A stretch of DNA of 64,000 nt from Pseudomonas mosselii (GTDB taxonomy: Bacteria; Pseudomonadota; Gammaproteobacteria; Pseudomonadales; Pseudomonadaceae), in NCBI RefSeq assembly GCF_019823065.1, contig NZ_CP081966.1, forward strand, positions 2,449,501-2,513,500, in the 5' to 3' direction. Position numbers and translations under genes: made by a program. This document shows, piece after piece, positions 52,700 through 60,512 of the stretch. How positions within the stretch are numbered: position 1 is the stretch's first letter; the number at the start of each line of letters is the position of its first letter. The notes under the pieces are model-generated. The model had not been told where the DNA came from and searched no databases. It saw only the letters and a program-made list of their open reading frames with translations.

Positions 52700-53335
52700 A
52701 TGAACCAACCACAAAACCAGAACCCACTCCGCCATGGCCGCGTCACTTCCCCGGCTTCCCGCGGCGCCGTCGCCATCGACCTCGGTGTGTTGAGCGGCTG
52801 GCAGGTCGACGAAATGGAAGGCGGCAAGAACTTCCCGGCCCTGGCGGCCGGTCCGTTCCCCGCACCGTTCCAATCGGACAACCCGAGCGTCGCCCCGCCC
52901 GCCGACGGCTATATCCTCAGCGGCGGCAAGACCGACGCCCGTGACTGCGTCAACTTCACCGACGAGGAGATGAGCAAGAAGCTCAACCGCGCCTTCACCT
53001 GGCCGCTGGTGAACGTCGACCCCGGGCAGCTGTTCAAGGTGACCTGGCGCTACACCGCGCCGCACACCACCCGTGGCTACCGCTGGCTGATCACCAAGGA
53101 CGGTTGGGATCCGAAACAGCGCATCACCCGTGCGCAACTGGAGGACAAACCGTTCGCCGAGGACTTCTACCCTCAGGTGCCGTACTACAGCCATGCCGGG
53201 GAGCTGAAGGCCAAGGTCGACCACGAAGTGAAGCTGCCGGCCAACAAGAAGGGCCGTCATGTGATCGTCCTGATGTGGATCGTCGCCAACACCGGCAATG
53301 CCTTCTACCAGGCCTTCGACGTCGACTTCAAGTAA
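52700..53335 (+). CDS. AA10 lytic polysaccharide monooxygenase (chitin-binding protein) without signal peptide
   Basis: A 211-residue AA10-type protein. The mature motif HGRVTSPASRG begins at residue 12 after a polar start (MNQPQNQNPLR) with no hydrophobic core. The second copper His lies in RYTAPHTTRGYRW, and the C-terminal NAFYQAFDVDF supplies the axial Phe/Tyr region. AA10 enzymes cut chitin oxidatively, and the first His must be the N-terminal residue of the mature protein, so an 11-residue trim is needed. ATG 52700 has GGAG eight bases upstream; ATG 52694 is too close to that site. The chitinase gene follows after 37 bases. Confidence 0.88.
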   Translation: MNQPQNQNPLRHGRVTSPASRGAVAIDLGVLSGWQVDEMEGGKNFPALAAGPFPAPFQSDNPSVAPPADGYILSGGKTDARDCVNFTDEEMSKKLNRAFTWPLVNVDPGQLFKVTWRYTAPHTTRGYRWLITKDGWDPKQRITRAQLEDKPFAEDFYPQVPYYSHAGELKAKVDHEVKLPANKKGRHVIVLMWIVANTGNAFYQAFDVDFK

Positions 53336-53372
53336 GTCCGCGGATCTTCCACACGTTCTAAAGGATTGGAAC

Positions 53373-54422
53373 ATGTCAAAGATTGACTTTACCCAACTGA
53401 AGGCCGCGCGGGACGATGCCGCCTCGCGCATGCCCAGCCTCGAGGGCAAGAAGATCCTCATGGGCTACTGGCACAACTGGCCGGCAGGCCCGGCGGACGG
53501 CTACCAGCGCGGGCAGTTCGCCAACATGAGCCTGGAGGAGGTGCCGCGCGACTACAACGTGGTGGCCGTGGCGTTCATGAAGGGCAGCGGCATCCCGACC
53601 TTCAAGCCTTACAACCTGTCCGATGCCGAGTTCCGCCGCCAGGTCGGCGTGCTCAACAGCCAGGGCAGGGCGGTGCTGATGTCGTTGGGCGGTGCCGATG
53701 CGCACATCGCGCTGAACCCGGGCCAGGAACAGCCGCTGGCCAATGAAATCATCCGCCTGGTGGAAACCTACGGTTTCGACGGGCTGGACATCGATCTTGA
53801 ACAGAGCGCGATCGACTTCGCCGCCAACAAGACCGTCCTGCCCGCCGCGCTGAAGCTGGTGAAGGATCACTATGCCGCCGAGGGCAAGCATTTCATCATC
53901 AGCATGGCACCGGAGTTCCCGTACCTGACCAGCGCCGGGCGCTACGTCGACTACCTCAAGGCACTGGAGGGGTACTACGACTTCATCGCCCCGCAGTTCT
54001 ACAACCAGGGTGGCGACGGGCTGTGGGTACAGGAGGCCAACAACGGCAAGGGCGCCTGGATCGCCCAGAACAACGATGCGCTCAAAGAGGACTTCCTCTT
54101 CTACCTGACCGAAAGCCTGGTCAGCGGCACCCGCGGCTTCACCCGGATCCCGGCCGACAAGTTCGTCATCGGCCTGCCGGCCAACGTCGATGCTGCCGCC
54201 ACTGGCTACGTGGTCAACCCGACGGCGCTGACCAACGCGTTCAAGCGCCTGTACGCCAAGGGCGTGTCGATCAAGGGCCTGATGACCTGGTCGGTCAACT
54301 GGGACAACGGGGTCAACAAGGACCACGTGCCCTACAACCAGGAATTCAGCCGACGCTACGGGCCGCTGATCAACGGCACCAAGGCACCTGCTCGCACCCG
54401 CAAGGCACCGACGGGCGCCTGA
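53373..54422 (+). CDS. GH18 chitinase without signal peptide
   Basis: A 349-residue glycoside hydrolase family 18 enzyme. The catalytic DxxDxDxE is GFDGLDIDLEQ with acid Glu143, in a TIM-barrel that starts KKILMGYWHNW and includes SLGGADAHI and DFIAPQFYNQ. It hydrolyses chitin. The N-terminus (MSKIDFTQLKAARDDAAS) has no signal peptide, as in the LPMO beside it, so both must leave the cell by a non-Sec route or by lysis. The ATG at 53373 has AAGGA upstream. A strong terminator follows. Confidence 0.9.
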   Translation: MSKIDFTQLKAARDDAASRMPSLEGKKILMGYWHNWPAGPADGYQRGQFANMSLEEVPRDYNVVAVAFMKGSGIPTFKPYNLSDAEFRRQVGVLNSQGRAVLMSLGGADAHIALNPGQEQPLANEIIRLVETYGFDGLDIDLEQSAIDFAANKTVLPAALKLVKDHYAAEGKHFIISMAPEFPYLTSAGRYVDYLKALEGYYDFIAPQFYNQGGDGLWVQEANNGKGAWIAQNNDALKEDFLFYLTESLVSGTRGFTRIPADKFVIGLPANVDAAATGYVVNPTALTNAFKRLYAKGVSIKGLMTWSVNWDNGVNKDHVPYNQEFSRRYGPLINGTKAPARTRKAPTGA

Positions 54423-54492
54423 TCGAACTCGCATCGGGCAGACGTGCCTGATGCCCGGCAGTCGAGGCCTGCCGAGGTGAACGATCGATAAG

Positions 54493-54523
54493 AATCCGAT
54501 GCCGCAAGGCATCGGATTTTTTG
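54493..54523 (+). terminator. strong intrinsic terminator of the LPMO-chitinase operon
   Basis: AATCCGATGCC, loop GCAA, GGCATCGGATT, then TTTTTTG: an 11-base stem with a GNRA-like loop and a T-tract, 70 bases after the chitinase stop. Confidence 0.93.
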
Positions 54524-54600
54524 TTGTCTGCAGGATAGGGGCAACCCTGTGAGCCCTATGTCCGAAAATAGCGCGCCTCGAACGCGTCCAGGACACTAGA

Positions 54601-55482
54601 ATGTCGCTCATGACCAACCTCTGCCTGGGCTGGTGCCCACCCTATGACGTCGAAGCGATGCTGGGCTTCCTGCGCCTGCGCGCCATCCCGGGCCTGGAGT
54701 GGGTCGAGGGCCGGCAGTACGCGCGCACCCTGCGCCTTGTGCAGGACTCGCAGGCGTGCAGCGGCTGGCTGAGCGTGAGCCTTGATGACGAGCGCGCCCA
54801 GGCGCAGGTGACGATCAGTGACAGCCTTGCCAGCGTGCTGCCCATGCTGATCAACCGCGTGCGAACCGCGTTCGATCTGGATGCCGACCCGGTGGCGATC
54901 CACCGCGTGTTGCAGGCCAGTTTTCCGACCCGCGAAGGCATGCGTGTGCCCGGCACGCTGGATGGCTTCGAACTGGCGGTGCGCGCCGTGCTCGGCCAGC
55001 AAATCACCGTGGTCGCCGCACGCACGCTGGGCGCGCGCCTGGTCACCGCCTTTGGCGAGCCCATCCAGACTCCAGTCGCAGCGCTGGACCGCCTGTTCCC
55101 CACACCGGCCACCCTGGCGGCGGCCAGTGGTGACGCCCTTGGCCGACTGGGCATCACGCGCCAGCGCCAGGCGGCGCTCAAGGCCCTGGCCGAGGCCGTG
55201 GGGGAGGGGCGCCTGGTGCTGAGCCCCGGCGTCGATGTCGCGGCCACCTGCGCCCAGTTGCGTGCCTTGCCCGGCATCGGTGACTGGACGGCCCAGTACA
55301 TCGCCTTGCGCGCGTTGCGCTGGCCCGATGCGTTTCCGGCGGGAGACGTGGCACTGCAGAAAGCTCTGGGTGTGAACAGTGCCAGCGCCGCTACGCAGGC
55401 CGCGCAGGGCTGGCGCCCCTGGCGGGGTTATGCGGTGCTGCGCGCCTGGCAAGGGCTGGCGGGCGAGGCGCGTGCAAACTGA
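54601..55482 (+). CDS. alkA: AlkA-type DNA-3-methyladenine glycosylase II
   Basis: A 293-residue base-excision glycosylase removing alkylated bases. It has the AlkA N-terminal domain (WCPPYDVEAMLGFLRLRAIPG) and a helix-hairpin-helix/GPD domain: LPGIGDWTAQYIALRALRWPDAFPAGD, with the catalytic Asp in FPAGD. It stands alone here rather than fused to an Ada domain. The ATG at 54601 or 54610 (MTNLCLGW) may be the start. It follows the chitinase terminator and is a separate unit. Confidence 0.87.
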   Translation: MSLMTNLCLGWCPPYDVEAMLGFLRLRAIPGLEWVEGRQYARTLRLVQDSQACSGWLSVSLDDERAQAQVTISDSLASVLPMLINRVRTAFDLDADPVAIHRVLQASFPTREGMRVPGTLDGFELAVRAVLGQQITVVAARTLGARLVTAFGEPIQTPVAALDRLFPTPATLAAASGDALGRLGITRQRQAALKALAEAVGEGRLVLSPGVDVAATCAQLRALPGIGDWTAQYIALRALRWPDAFPAGDVALQKALGVNSASAATQAAQGWRPWRGYAVLRAWQGLAGEARAN

Positions 55483-55640
55483 CAGGCAGCACCCTTGGAT
55501 CGCGGTGTGGCAAATAGCTATAACTGCCACTCGCCTGATGACCCGCTGCGCTATATCATCGCGCCCCCACAGCCGGCAGCAGTCACCCCTCGACCTACCG
55601 TCGGCAACCGATGGAACGCGATCCCCTTCAAGGACTTTTC

Positions 55641-56321
55641 ATGCCTGGATTTCTCCGTGCATTCGCACGTCTGTTACCCCTTGCCCTGTTGACGGGCTGC
55701 GCCGCCAAGTCTCCGGTCCTCGTCACTGCGCCCCTGCTACCGGCCGCAGGCGATCCGGTCGCGTACCTGGTCGGCAGTATCGGTCCGCTAGGTCGCGACA
55801 GTGCCTACACCAACCAGCGGATCCTGTTGCGCAAGCGCGGCTCGCAATACGGCGCGGCGGCCTGGTGGGGCCATGCCGAGGTGGAACATACCCCGAAGGA
55901 CATCGAAGAGGTACGCGGCAACGACAAGAACGCGCTCCCTGGCGAGGCCAGCGTCTTCGTCATGCCGCTCAAGCCCGGCGACTACGAATTCTACGATTTC
56001 CAGTTCTTCTGGACGGGCTTCAACGGCGCCTACAGCACCCTCCAGGCGCGGGAGCAATTCCTGGTGCCCATGCACCTGGAGGCGGGCAAGGCGTATTACA
56101 TCGGCGAGTTCCGCTCGCGCTGCCTTGGAACTTCGGCCTGCATGTTCTTCCATGGCGACCAGCAGCCAAGGGATGAAGTGATTGCGCGGCGTCAGAATCC
56201 TGGTTTGCCGACCTTGCAGGCGTTGAATCTGAACCTGGCGCCGGCGTTTCCTTTCGTGACGACGCTGCCCGTGGCCGGCTCGGCGGATGATAAGCCAGGC
56301 AACCAGGAGTCCAAGCAATGA
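55641..56321 (+). CDS. lipoprotein, first of a three-gene set
   Basis: A 226-residue lipoprotein: MPGFLRAFARLLPLALLTGC with the acylated Cys at residue 20. The mature part is beta-rich and has DYEFYDFQFFWTGFNGAYST and EAGKAYYIGEFRSRC. I do not recognise a family with known role. ATG 55641 has AAGGA. It overlaps the next lipoprotein gene by four bases, so the three are one operon. Confidence 0.72.
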   Translation: MPGFLRAFARLLPLALLTGCAAKSPVLVTAPLLPAAGDPVAYLVGSIGPLGRDSAYTNQRILLRKRGSQYGAAAWWGHAEVEHTPKDIEEVRGNDKNALPGEASVFVMPLKPGDYEFYDFQFFWTGFNGAYSTLQAREQFLVPMHLEAGKAYYIGEFRSRCLGTSACMFFHGDQQPRDEVIARRQNPGLPTLQALNLNLAPAFPFVTTLPVAGSADDKPGNQESKQ

Positions 56322-56842
56322 AAAAGTCCCTGCTTCTCACCGCAGGTCTGCTGCTGGGCGGCTGCGCCGGCACCCAGACCCTCCCCGACCCGCAGATCAG
56401 GGACGGCCTGGATTACCTGCCGCCGATCACGGTGATGGTCGATTCGCTCGAGCACAGTTACGAATTGCGCAACTACCTGCGAGAAAGCGGAGTATTCAGC
56501 AGCGTCGAAAGCGGCAGCGCCGCAGAAGGGCAGACTCAGGTGATGGTCAAGCTGGATGCCCAGCGCAAGGTCGCGCCCATGCCGTTGCTGTTCCTCAGTG
56601 CCGCCACCTTGTTCCTGCTGCCGTTGCAGAGCGACATGGACACCAAGGCCGACTTCACCGTGATGCGTGATGGCAAGGTGCTAAATCGCTACCACTATGA
56701 AAACTACATGGCCAAGTACGCTTGGCTGCTCGATCTCGGTATTCCCGAGCGCCAGGAAAACATCCGCCGCGTCGCCCGCGCCTTCGCCCGTGACATGCAG
56801 GCCGCGAGCCTGGCGGGCAATGCGCCGCAGGCGCAGCGATGA
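56318..56842 (+). CDS. lipoprotein, second of a three-gene set
   Basis: A 174-residue lipoprotein: MKKSLLLTAGLLLGGCAGTQ, acylated Cys at residue 16. A later hydrophobic stretch (PMPLLFLSAATLFLLPLQ) could be a membrane contact. The overall plan (short lipoprotein, internal hydrophobic segment, VMRDGKVLNRYHYENYM) is shared with the next gene, which suggests an old duplication. Function unknown. Confidence 0.72.
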   Translation: MKKSLLLTAGLLLGGCAGTQTLPDPQIRDGLDYLPPITVMVDSLEHSYELRNYLRESGVFSSVESGSAAEGQTQVMVKLDAQRKVAPMPLLFLSAATLFLLPLQSDMDTKADFTVMRDGKVLNRYHYENYMAKYAWLLDLGIPERQENIRRVARAFARDMQAASLAGNAPQAQR

Positions 56843-57411
56843 ATCGCCTGTGCACGTTGGGGCTGGCCGCTGCGGGGCTGCTGGCGCTGGGCGGCTGCAA
56901 CCCATCGATGAAGCCGCTGGGCTACCACGCTGAAAAACCCTATGTGCCGATGAGCCTGGTGGTGATGCCGGACGGTTACACGCGCTTCGACATCCAGGAG
57001 CGCAACGAGCTGACCGCGGCGGTCAGGTCGTCCGGTGCGTTTTCCTTCGTCGACCATGGGTTGCCCCGCAAAGGCTATGGCCTGGTCATCACTCAGCCAC
57101 CGGGCAAAGGGGCAGGGGTGCTGGTCGCGCTCAACGCGTTGACGTTGCTGACCTTCCCGATGCCCTACAGCTATGTGCACAACCTCACCGGCCAGGTCTA
57201 CAAGGATGGTCAACTGCTGCGCACCTTCAGCTACAAGCGCGAGGGCCTGAGCGTGGCCGCCTGGTACGTGCCGCCGCCGATCACCGAGAACCAGCGGCAG
57301 ATGCTCACCGAGCTGATGTCGGACCTGGAGGCCAGCGCGCTGATTCCCCATGTCGGTGACGAGGGGCAGGAGGCGGTGAGCGCTGGGTTAGGGCTGTCCG
57401 GCGCAGAGTGA
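56839..57411 (+). CDS. lipoprotein, third of a three-gene set
   Basis: A 190-residue lipoprotein with lipobox LALGGC at residue 20. Like the preceding protein, it has an internal hydrophobic stretch (VLVALNALTLLTFPMPYSY) followed by GQVYKDGQLLRTFSYKREG. It overlaps the second lipoprotein gene by four bases. The trio may form one envelope complex; no partner of known function is linked. Confidence 0.72.
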   Translation: MNRLCTLGLAAAGLLALGGCNPSMKPLGYHAEKPYVPMSLVVMPDGYTRFDIQERNELTAAVRSSGAFSFVDHGLPRKGYGLVITQPPGKGAGVLVALNALTLLTFPMPYSYVHNLTGQVYKDGQLLRTFSYKREGLSVAAWYVPPPITENQRQMLTELMSDLEASALIPHVGDEGQEAVSAGLGLSGAE

Positions 57412-57463
57412 ATCTGCCCTGGTTGGAACGGGGCACCGCGTTGGTTCTGGCAGCGCCAATCGC

Positions 57464-57871
57464 TCAGGCTTGGTTGGCGCTGCTTGAAAGTGCCCTCAAT
57501 ACGGCCATGGCGCTCTGGGCCTCATCCACACCGACAAAGATGTGGTCATGGTAATAGGCCGCCACCACGTTGCAACTGATGCCGGCCTTGCCCAGCGCGG
57601 TGGCGAACGCGGCGGTCAGGCCAACGGCTTCGAGGGAGGAGTGGACGGTCAGGGTGATCCAGGCGCACACGTAGGTGTAGGGCAGTTGCATCGCGTCCGC
57701 GACCTTTCGCTCCAGGATGACCGTCCAGCCTTCGTGCTCCCTGAAGCTGCCGACAATGTTCAAGTCTTGTAGTTGTGAGGCGTCGGTGACCGTGGCAAAG
57801 ACATACTCACCGTCATTGAGTACGGGTTTCATGGACTGGAGGAGTTTTTCAATCGAGGTTTCGCCATGCAT
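57464..57871 (-). CDS. ACT-domain protein
   Basis: A 135-residue cytoplasmic protein with two ACT-like units: a first unit ending in WTVILERKVADAM, and LTVHSSLEAVGLTAAFATALGKAGISCNVVAAYYHDHIFV as the second. This is the small stand-alone ACT group that binds amino acids. Partner and ligand are unknown. ATG 57871 has AGGAG upstream; the open frame to 57916 has no start. Confidence 0.78.
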   Translation of the reverse strand: MHGETSIEKLLQSMKPVLNDGEYVFATVTDASQLQDLNIVGSFREHEGWTVILERKVADAMQLPYTYVCAWITLTVHSSLEAVGLTAAFATALGKAGISCNVVAAYYHDHIFVGVDEAQSAMAVLRALSSSANQA

Positions 57872-57976
57872 CGTGTGGGCTCCTGGGGTGGTGAGCCGGC
57901 AGTCTAGAGCGTTCACCGGGGACGATTGAAATTAGCATTGCACGCAGGGCATTAGGATAATCGATGAGTCTGGCGC

Positions 57977-58465
57977 TCAGCGCCACGCCGCCAGGCGCAC
58001 CAGCGAGGGCAGCAACAGTGCCCAGATCGGCGCCAGCAGCGTGGCGGTGGTGATCGCGCCCAACGGCAGGTCGACCTGCGCCAGCCGGGCGCCGGCCAGG
58101 TAGGCCAGTGGTCCGCCCAACGCGCCGAACAGCGCCCCGCGCCAGAACGGCCAGCCGGCCCAGGCCAGGCTGTGGCGCAGGCCGCTGGCCAGCACCAGCC
58201 ACAGCATCGCCAGCCACATGGGTAGAGGACGGCTGTCGAAAGTGAACACGCCAAGCGCGCCGAGCAGGCTATCCAGCAGGCAACCGGCCAGCGTTACGCG
58301 CAGTAGCGCCCGGGATTCGCCAGCGCGATCCCGGCACAGGAATACATGCGCCACCATGACCGGCGGCACCACCAGCAACAACCAGGGCCATCGCGCCCCG
58401 AGCACGCACAGCCACCAGCCGGCCTGAAGCCACAGGGCATTGGCGATCAGCCAGCCACGGCGCAT
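57977..58465 (-). CDS. DUF2878 membrane protein, last gene of the light-linked operon
   Basis: A 162-residue inner-membrane protein with about five helices (WLIANALWLQAGWWLCVLGA, then LLLVVPPVMVAHVFLC). DUF2878 genes usually stand with CFA-synthase-like and DUF1365 genes. It starts three bases after the CFA-like stop. Its role is unknown; lipid handling is plausible. Confidence 0.8.
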   Translation of the reverse strand: MRRGWLIANALWLQAGWWLCVLGARWPWLLLVVPPVMVAHVFLCRDRAGESRALLRVTLAGCLLDSLLGALGVFTFDSRPLPMWLAMLWLVLASGLRHSLAWAGWPFWRGALFGALGGPLAYLAGARLAQVDLPLGAITTATLLAPIWALLLPSLVRLAAWR

Positions 58466-58468
58466 GGG

Positions 58469-59728
58469 TCAGTGCCCAGGCAACGGGGCGCGCCGAGCCA
58501 GGGGGCCGGCCCACAGCAACTGGGCGACGCCGATGGCGCGTTCCTCGAATCCGCCCTGGCAGTAGCACAAATAGTACTCCCACAGTCGCTGGAACATGTC
58601 GTCGTAGCCGAGCGCCGCCAGCTCACCACGTGCCTGGCGCAGGTTGTCGCGCCAATGACGCAGGGTGCGTGCATAGTCCAGACCGAAGTCCTCCAGGTGC
58701 ACGAGGTTCAGCCCTGTCTGGCGGCTGGCGGTGTCGAGCAGCACGCTCAGCGACGGCAGGGCGCCGCCGGGGAAAATGTAGCGCTGGATGAAGTCCACCG
58801 AGCGCCGGGCCTGGGCATAGCGCTGGTCGCGGATGGTGATGGCCTGCAGGAGCATCAGCCCGTCAGGTTTGAGCAGCGCGGCGCACTGGCGAAAGTACAC
58901 GGGTAGGTAACGGTGGCCAACGGCTTCGATCATCTCGATCGAGACCAGTTTGTCGAAAGTTCCCTGCAGGTCGCGATAGTCCTGGCGCAACACCGTTACA
59001 CGGTGTTCCAGCCCCAATGCCTGGACGCGCTGGAGGGTGAACGCATACTGGGCTTCGGAGAGCGTCGTGGTGGTGACCCGGCAACCGTGTTGGGTCGCGG
59101 CGTGGATCGCCAGGCTGCCCCAGCCGCTGCCGATCTCCAGCAGGTGATCCTGCGCACCCAGTTCGAGCTTGCGGCAAATCTGCTCCAGCTTGTTCAACTG
59201 GGCGTGCTCCAGGGGTTGCTCGGGGTGTTCGAACCGGGCCGCCGAGTACATCATGGTCGGGTCGAGCAGGTGTTCGAACAGGACGTTGCCCAGGTCGTAG
59301 TGGGCCAGGATATTGCGTTTGGCGCCGCGCCGGGTGTTGCGGTTCAGGCGATGCAGCAGGCGCAGCAGGGGGCGACCCAGGCGTGCCAGGCCACCTTCCA
59401 GGGCGTCCAGCACCTCCAGGTTGGCCACGAACAGGCGGGTCACGGCCGCCAGGTCCGGGCTGTGCCAGTAGCCGTGGATGTAGGCTTCGCCGGCACCGAT
59501 CGAACCGTTGCCGGCCACCAGGTTCCAGGCCGCGCCTTCAAGGATCTCCACTTCGGCCAGCAACGGGCTGCCGGCGTCGCCGAAGCTCCATTGCTGTCCC
59601 CGCTCGCGCAGTCGCAGGTGGCCGTGGCGCAGCTTGCCCAGTTGCGCCAGCACCGCGCTGCGGGCCAGCCCACCCAACAGGGGGGTGAGGCCTGCGGATT
59701 TGCTGACGCTAAGGGTGGGGTTCGACAT
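58469..59728 (-). CDS. CFA synthase-like SAM-dependent fatty-acyl methyltransferase
   Basis: A 419-residue methyltransferase acting on unsaturated acyl chains of phospholipid. The SAM site is HLLEIGSGWGSLAIHAATQHG; FTLQRVQALGLEHRVTVLRQDYRD, MIEAVGHRYLPVYF and the C-terminal FGLDYARTLRHWRDNL are typical of the family. It is the second CFA-like type that sits with an FAD oxidoreductase and DUF1365, distinct from housekeeping Cfa. In Rhodobacter a CFA-like/flavoprotein pair (UfaM/UfaO) makes furan fatty acids, a possible role here. The ATG at 59728 has GAGGAG; it overlaps the DUF1365 gene by 20 bases. Confidence 0.87.
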   Translation of the reverse strand: MSNPTLSVSKSAGLTPLLGGLARSAVLAQLGKLRHGHLRLRERGQQWSFGDAGSPLLAEVEILEGAAWNLVAGNGSIGAGEAYIHGYWHSPDLAAVTRLFVANLEVLDALEGGLARLGRPLLRLLHRLNRNTRRGAKRNILAHYDLGNVLFEHLLDPTMMYSAARFEHPEQPLEHAQLNKLEQICRKLELGAQDHLLEIGSGWGSLAIHAATQHGCRVTTTTLSEAQYAFTLQRVQALGLEHRVTVLRQDYRDLQGTFDKLVSIEMIEAVGHRYLPVYFRQCAALLKPDGLMLLQAITIRDQRYAQARRSVDFIQRYIFPGGALPSLSVLLDTASRQTGLNLVHLEDFGLDYARTLRHWRDNLRQARGELAALGYDDMFQRLWEYYLCYCQGGFEERAIGVAQLLWAGPLARRAPLPGH

Positions 59729-60512
59729 GATCGGGCTCCTCGCAGCGGTGGCCAAGCGCCAGGGCGCCCTGGCTGGCGGTGTGGTCGTGAATGGGGATGC
59801 GCTTGAGCAACAGGCGCAGGGCTTGCCAATAGATGGCCGAGACGGTGCGCAGGCTCATCCAGGGGAAGGACAGCAGGTATCGGTGCAGCGCGGCGCGGCC
59901 CAGCGGCTGGCGCCGCACGGCGAGGTCGGCTTCGAAGACTTTCTGACCGTCTCGCCAGTTCTCCATGTGTACGTGAATCCGTTGCGCATCCAGATGGAAA
60001 CGCAGGTGGTAGTCCATGGCCATTGGCAGGAAGGGCGAGACGTGGAAGGCCTTGGCCATGACGAATGGCTGGTCTAGACCGTCCCGCACCGGCAGTACAT
60101 AGTGGAAGCGCTCGCGCCATGGCGTATTGCGCACTTCCAGCAGGATCGCCGCCAGTTGTTCGTTACGGTCATGGCAGAAGTACAGACTTACCGGGTTGAA
60201 CGACAGTCCCCAACTGCGCAGTTGGGTCAGCAGACGCACCGGGCCCTCGGGAATCTGGCCGGTGGCTTGGCCGACCAGCCGGCGGGCGGCCTGGGCCAGC
60301 GGCTCGCCGGTGCCGGTCAGCGCCGGCAGGTAGTCGGTCTCGCGCCAGCTCAACGGGGCCAATCGCCCGTGGCCTATCCAGCGCGACAGGCCCAGCAGCC
60401 AGGCCTGCTCGTCAAGGTCCACGTAGAACATACCGATCCGGTAGCGGAAGGCATGCGGGCGGGGCCCCAGGCGCCGATGGCTGACCCAGCCCGGGCACAG
60501 GCTGCTGTTCAC
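59709..60512 (-). CDS. DUF1365 family protein
   Basis: A 267-residue protein of the DUF1365 family: SHRRLGPRPHAFRYRIGMFYVDLDE at the start, SFNPVSLYFCHD and VLLEVRNTPWRERFHYVL-like centre (LLEVRNTPWRERFHYVL), and AKAFHVSPFLPM. It is always linked to the FAD oxidoreductase/CFA-like genes and thought to act in acyl-chain modification. It starts at a GTG (60512) overlapping the preceding stop by four bases, with GGAGAG upstream. Confidence 0.87.
   Translation of the reverse strand: MNSSLCPGWVSHRRLGPRPHAFRYRIGMFYVDLDEQAWLLGLSRWIGHGRLAPLSWRETDYLPALTGTGEPLAQAARRLVGQATGQIPEGPVRLLTQLRSWGLSFNPVSLYFCHDRNEQLAAILLEVRNTPWRERFHYVLPVRDGLDQPFVMAKAFHVSPFLPMAMDYHLRFHLDAQRIHVHMENWRDGQKVFEADLAVRRQPLGRAALHRYLLSFPWMSLRTVSAIYWQALRLLLKRIPIHDHTASQGALALGHRCEEPDHVEPHP

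Noticed and set aside
52700..54422. Chitin-enzyme pair considered as part of an insect toxin complex or prophage
   Set aside because: No Tc toxin, holin, tail or integrase gene is in the window.
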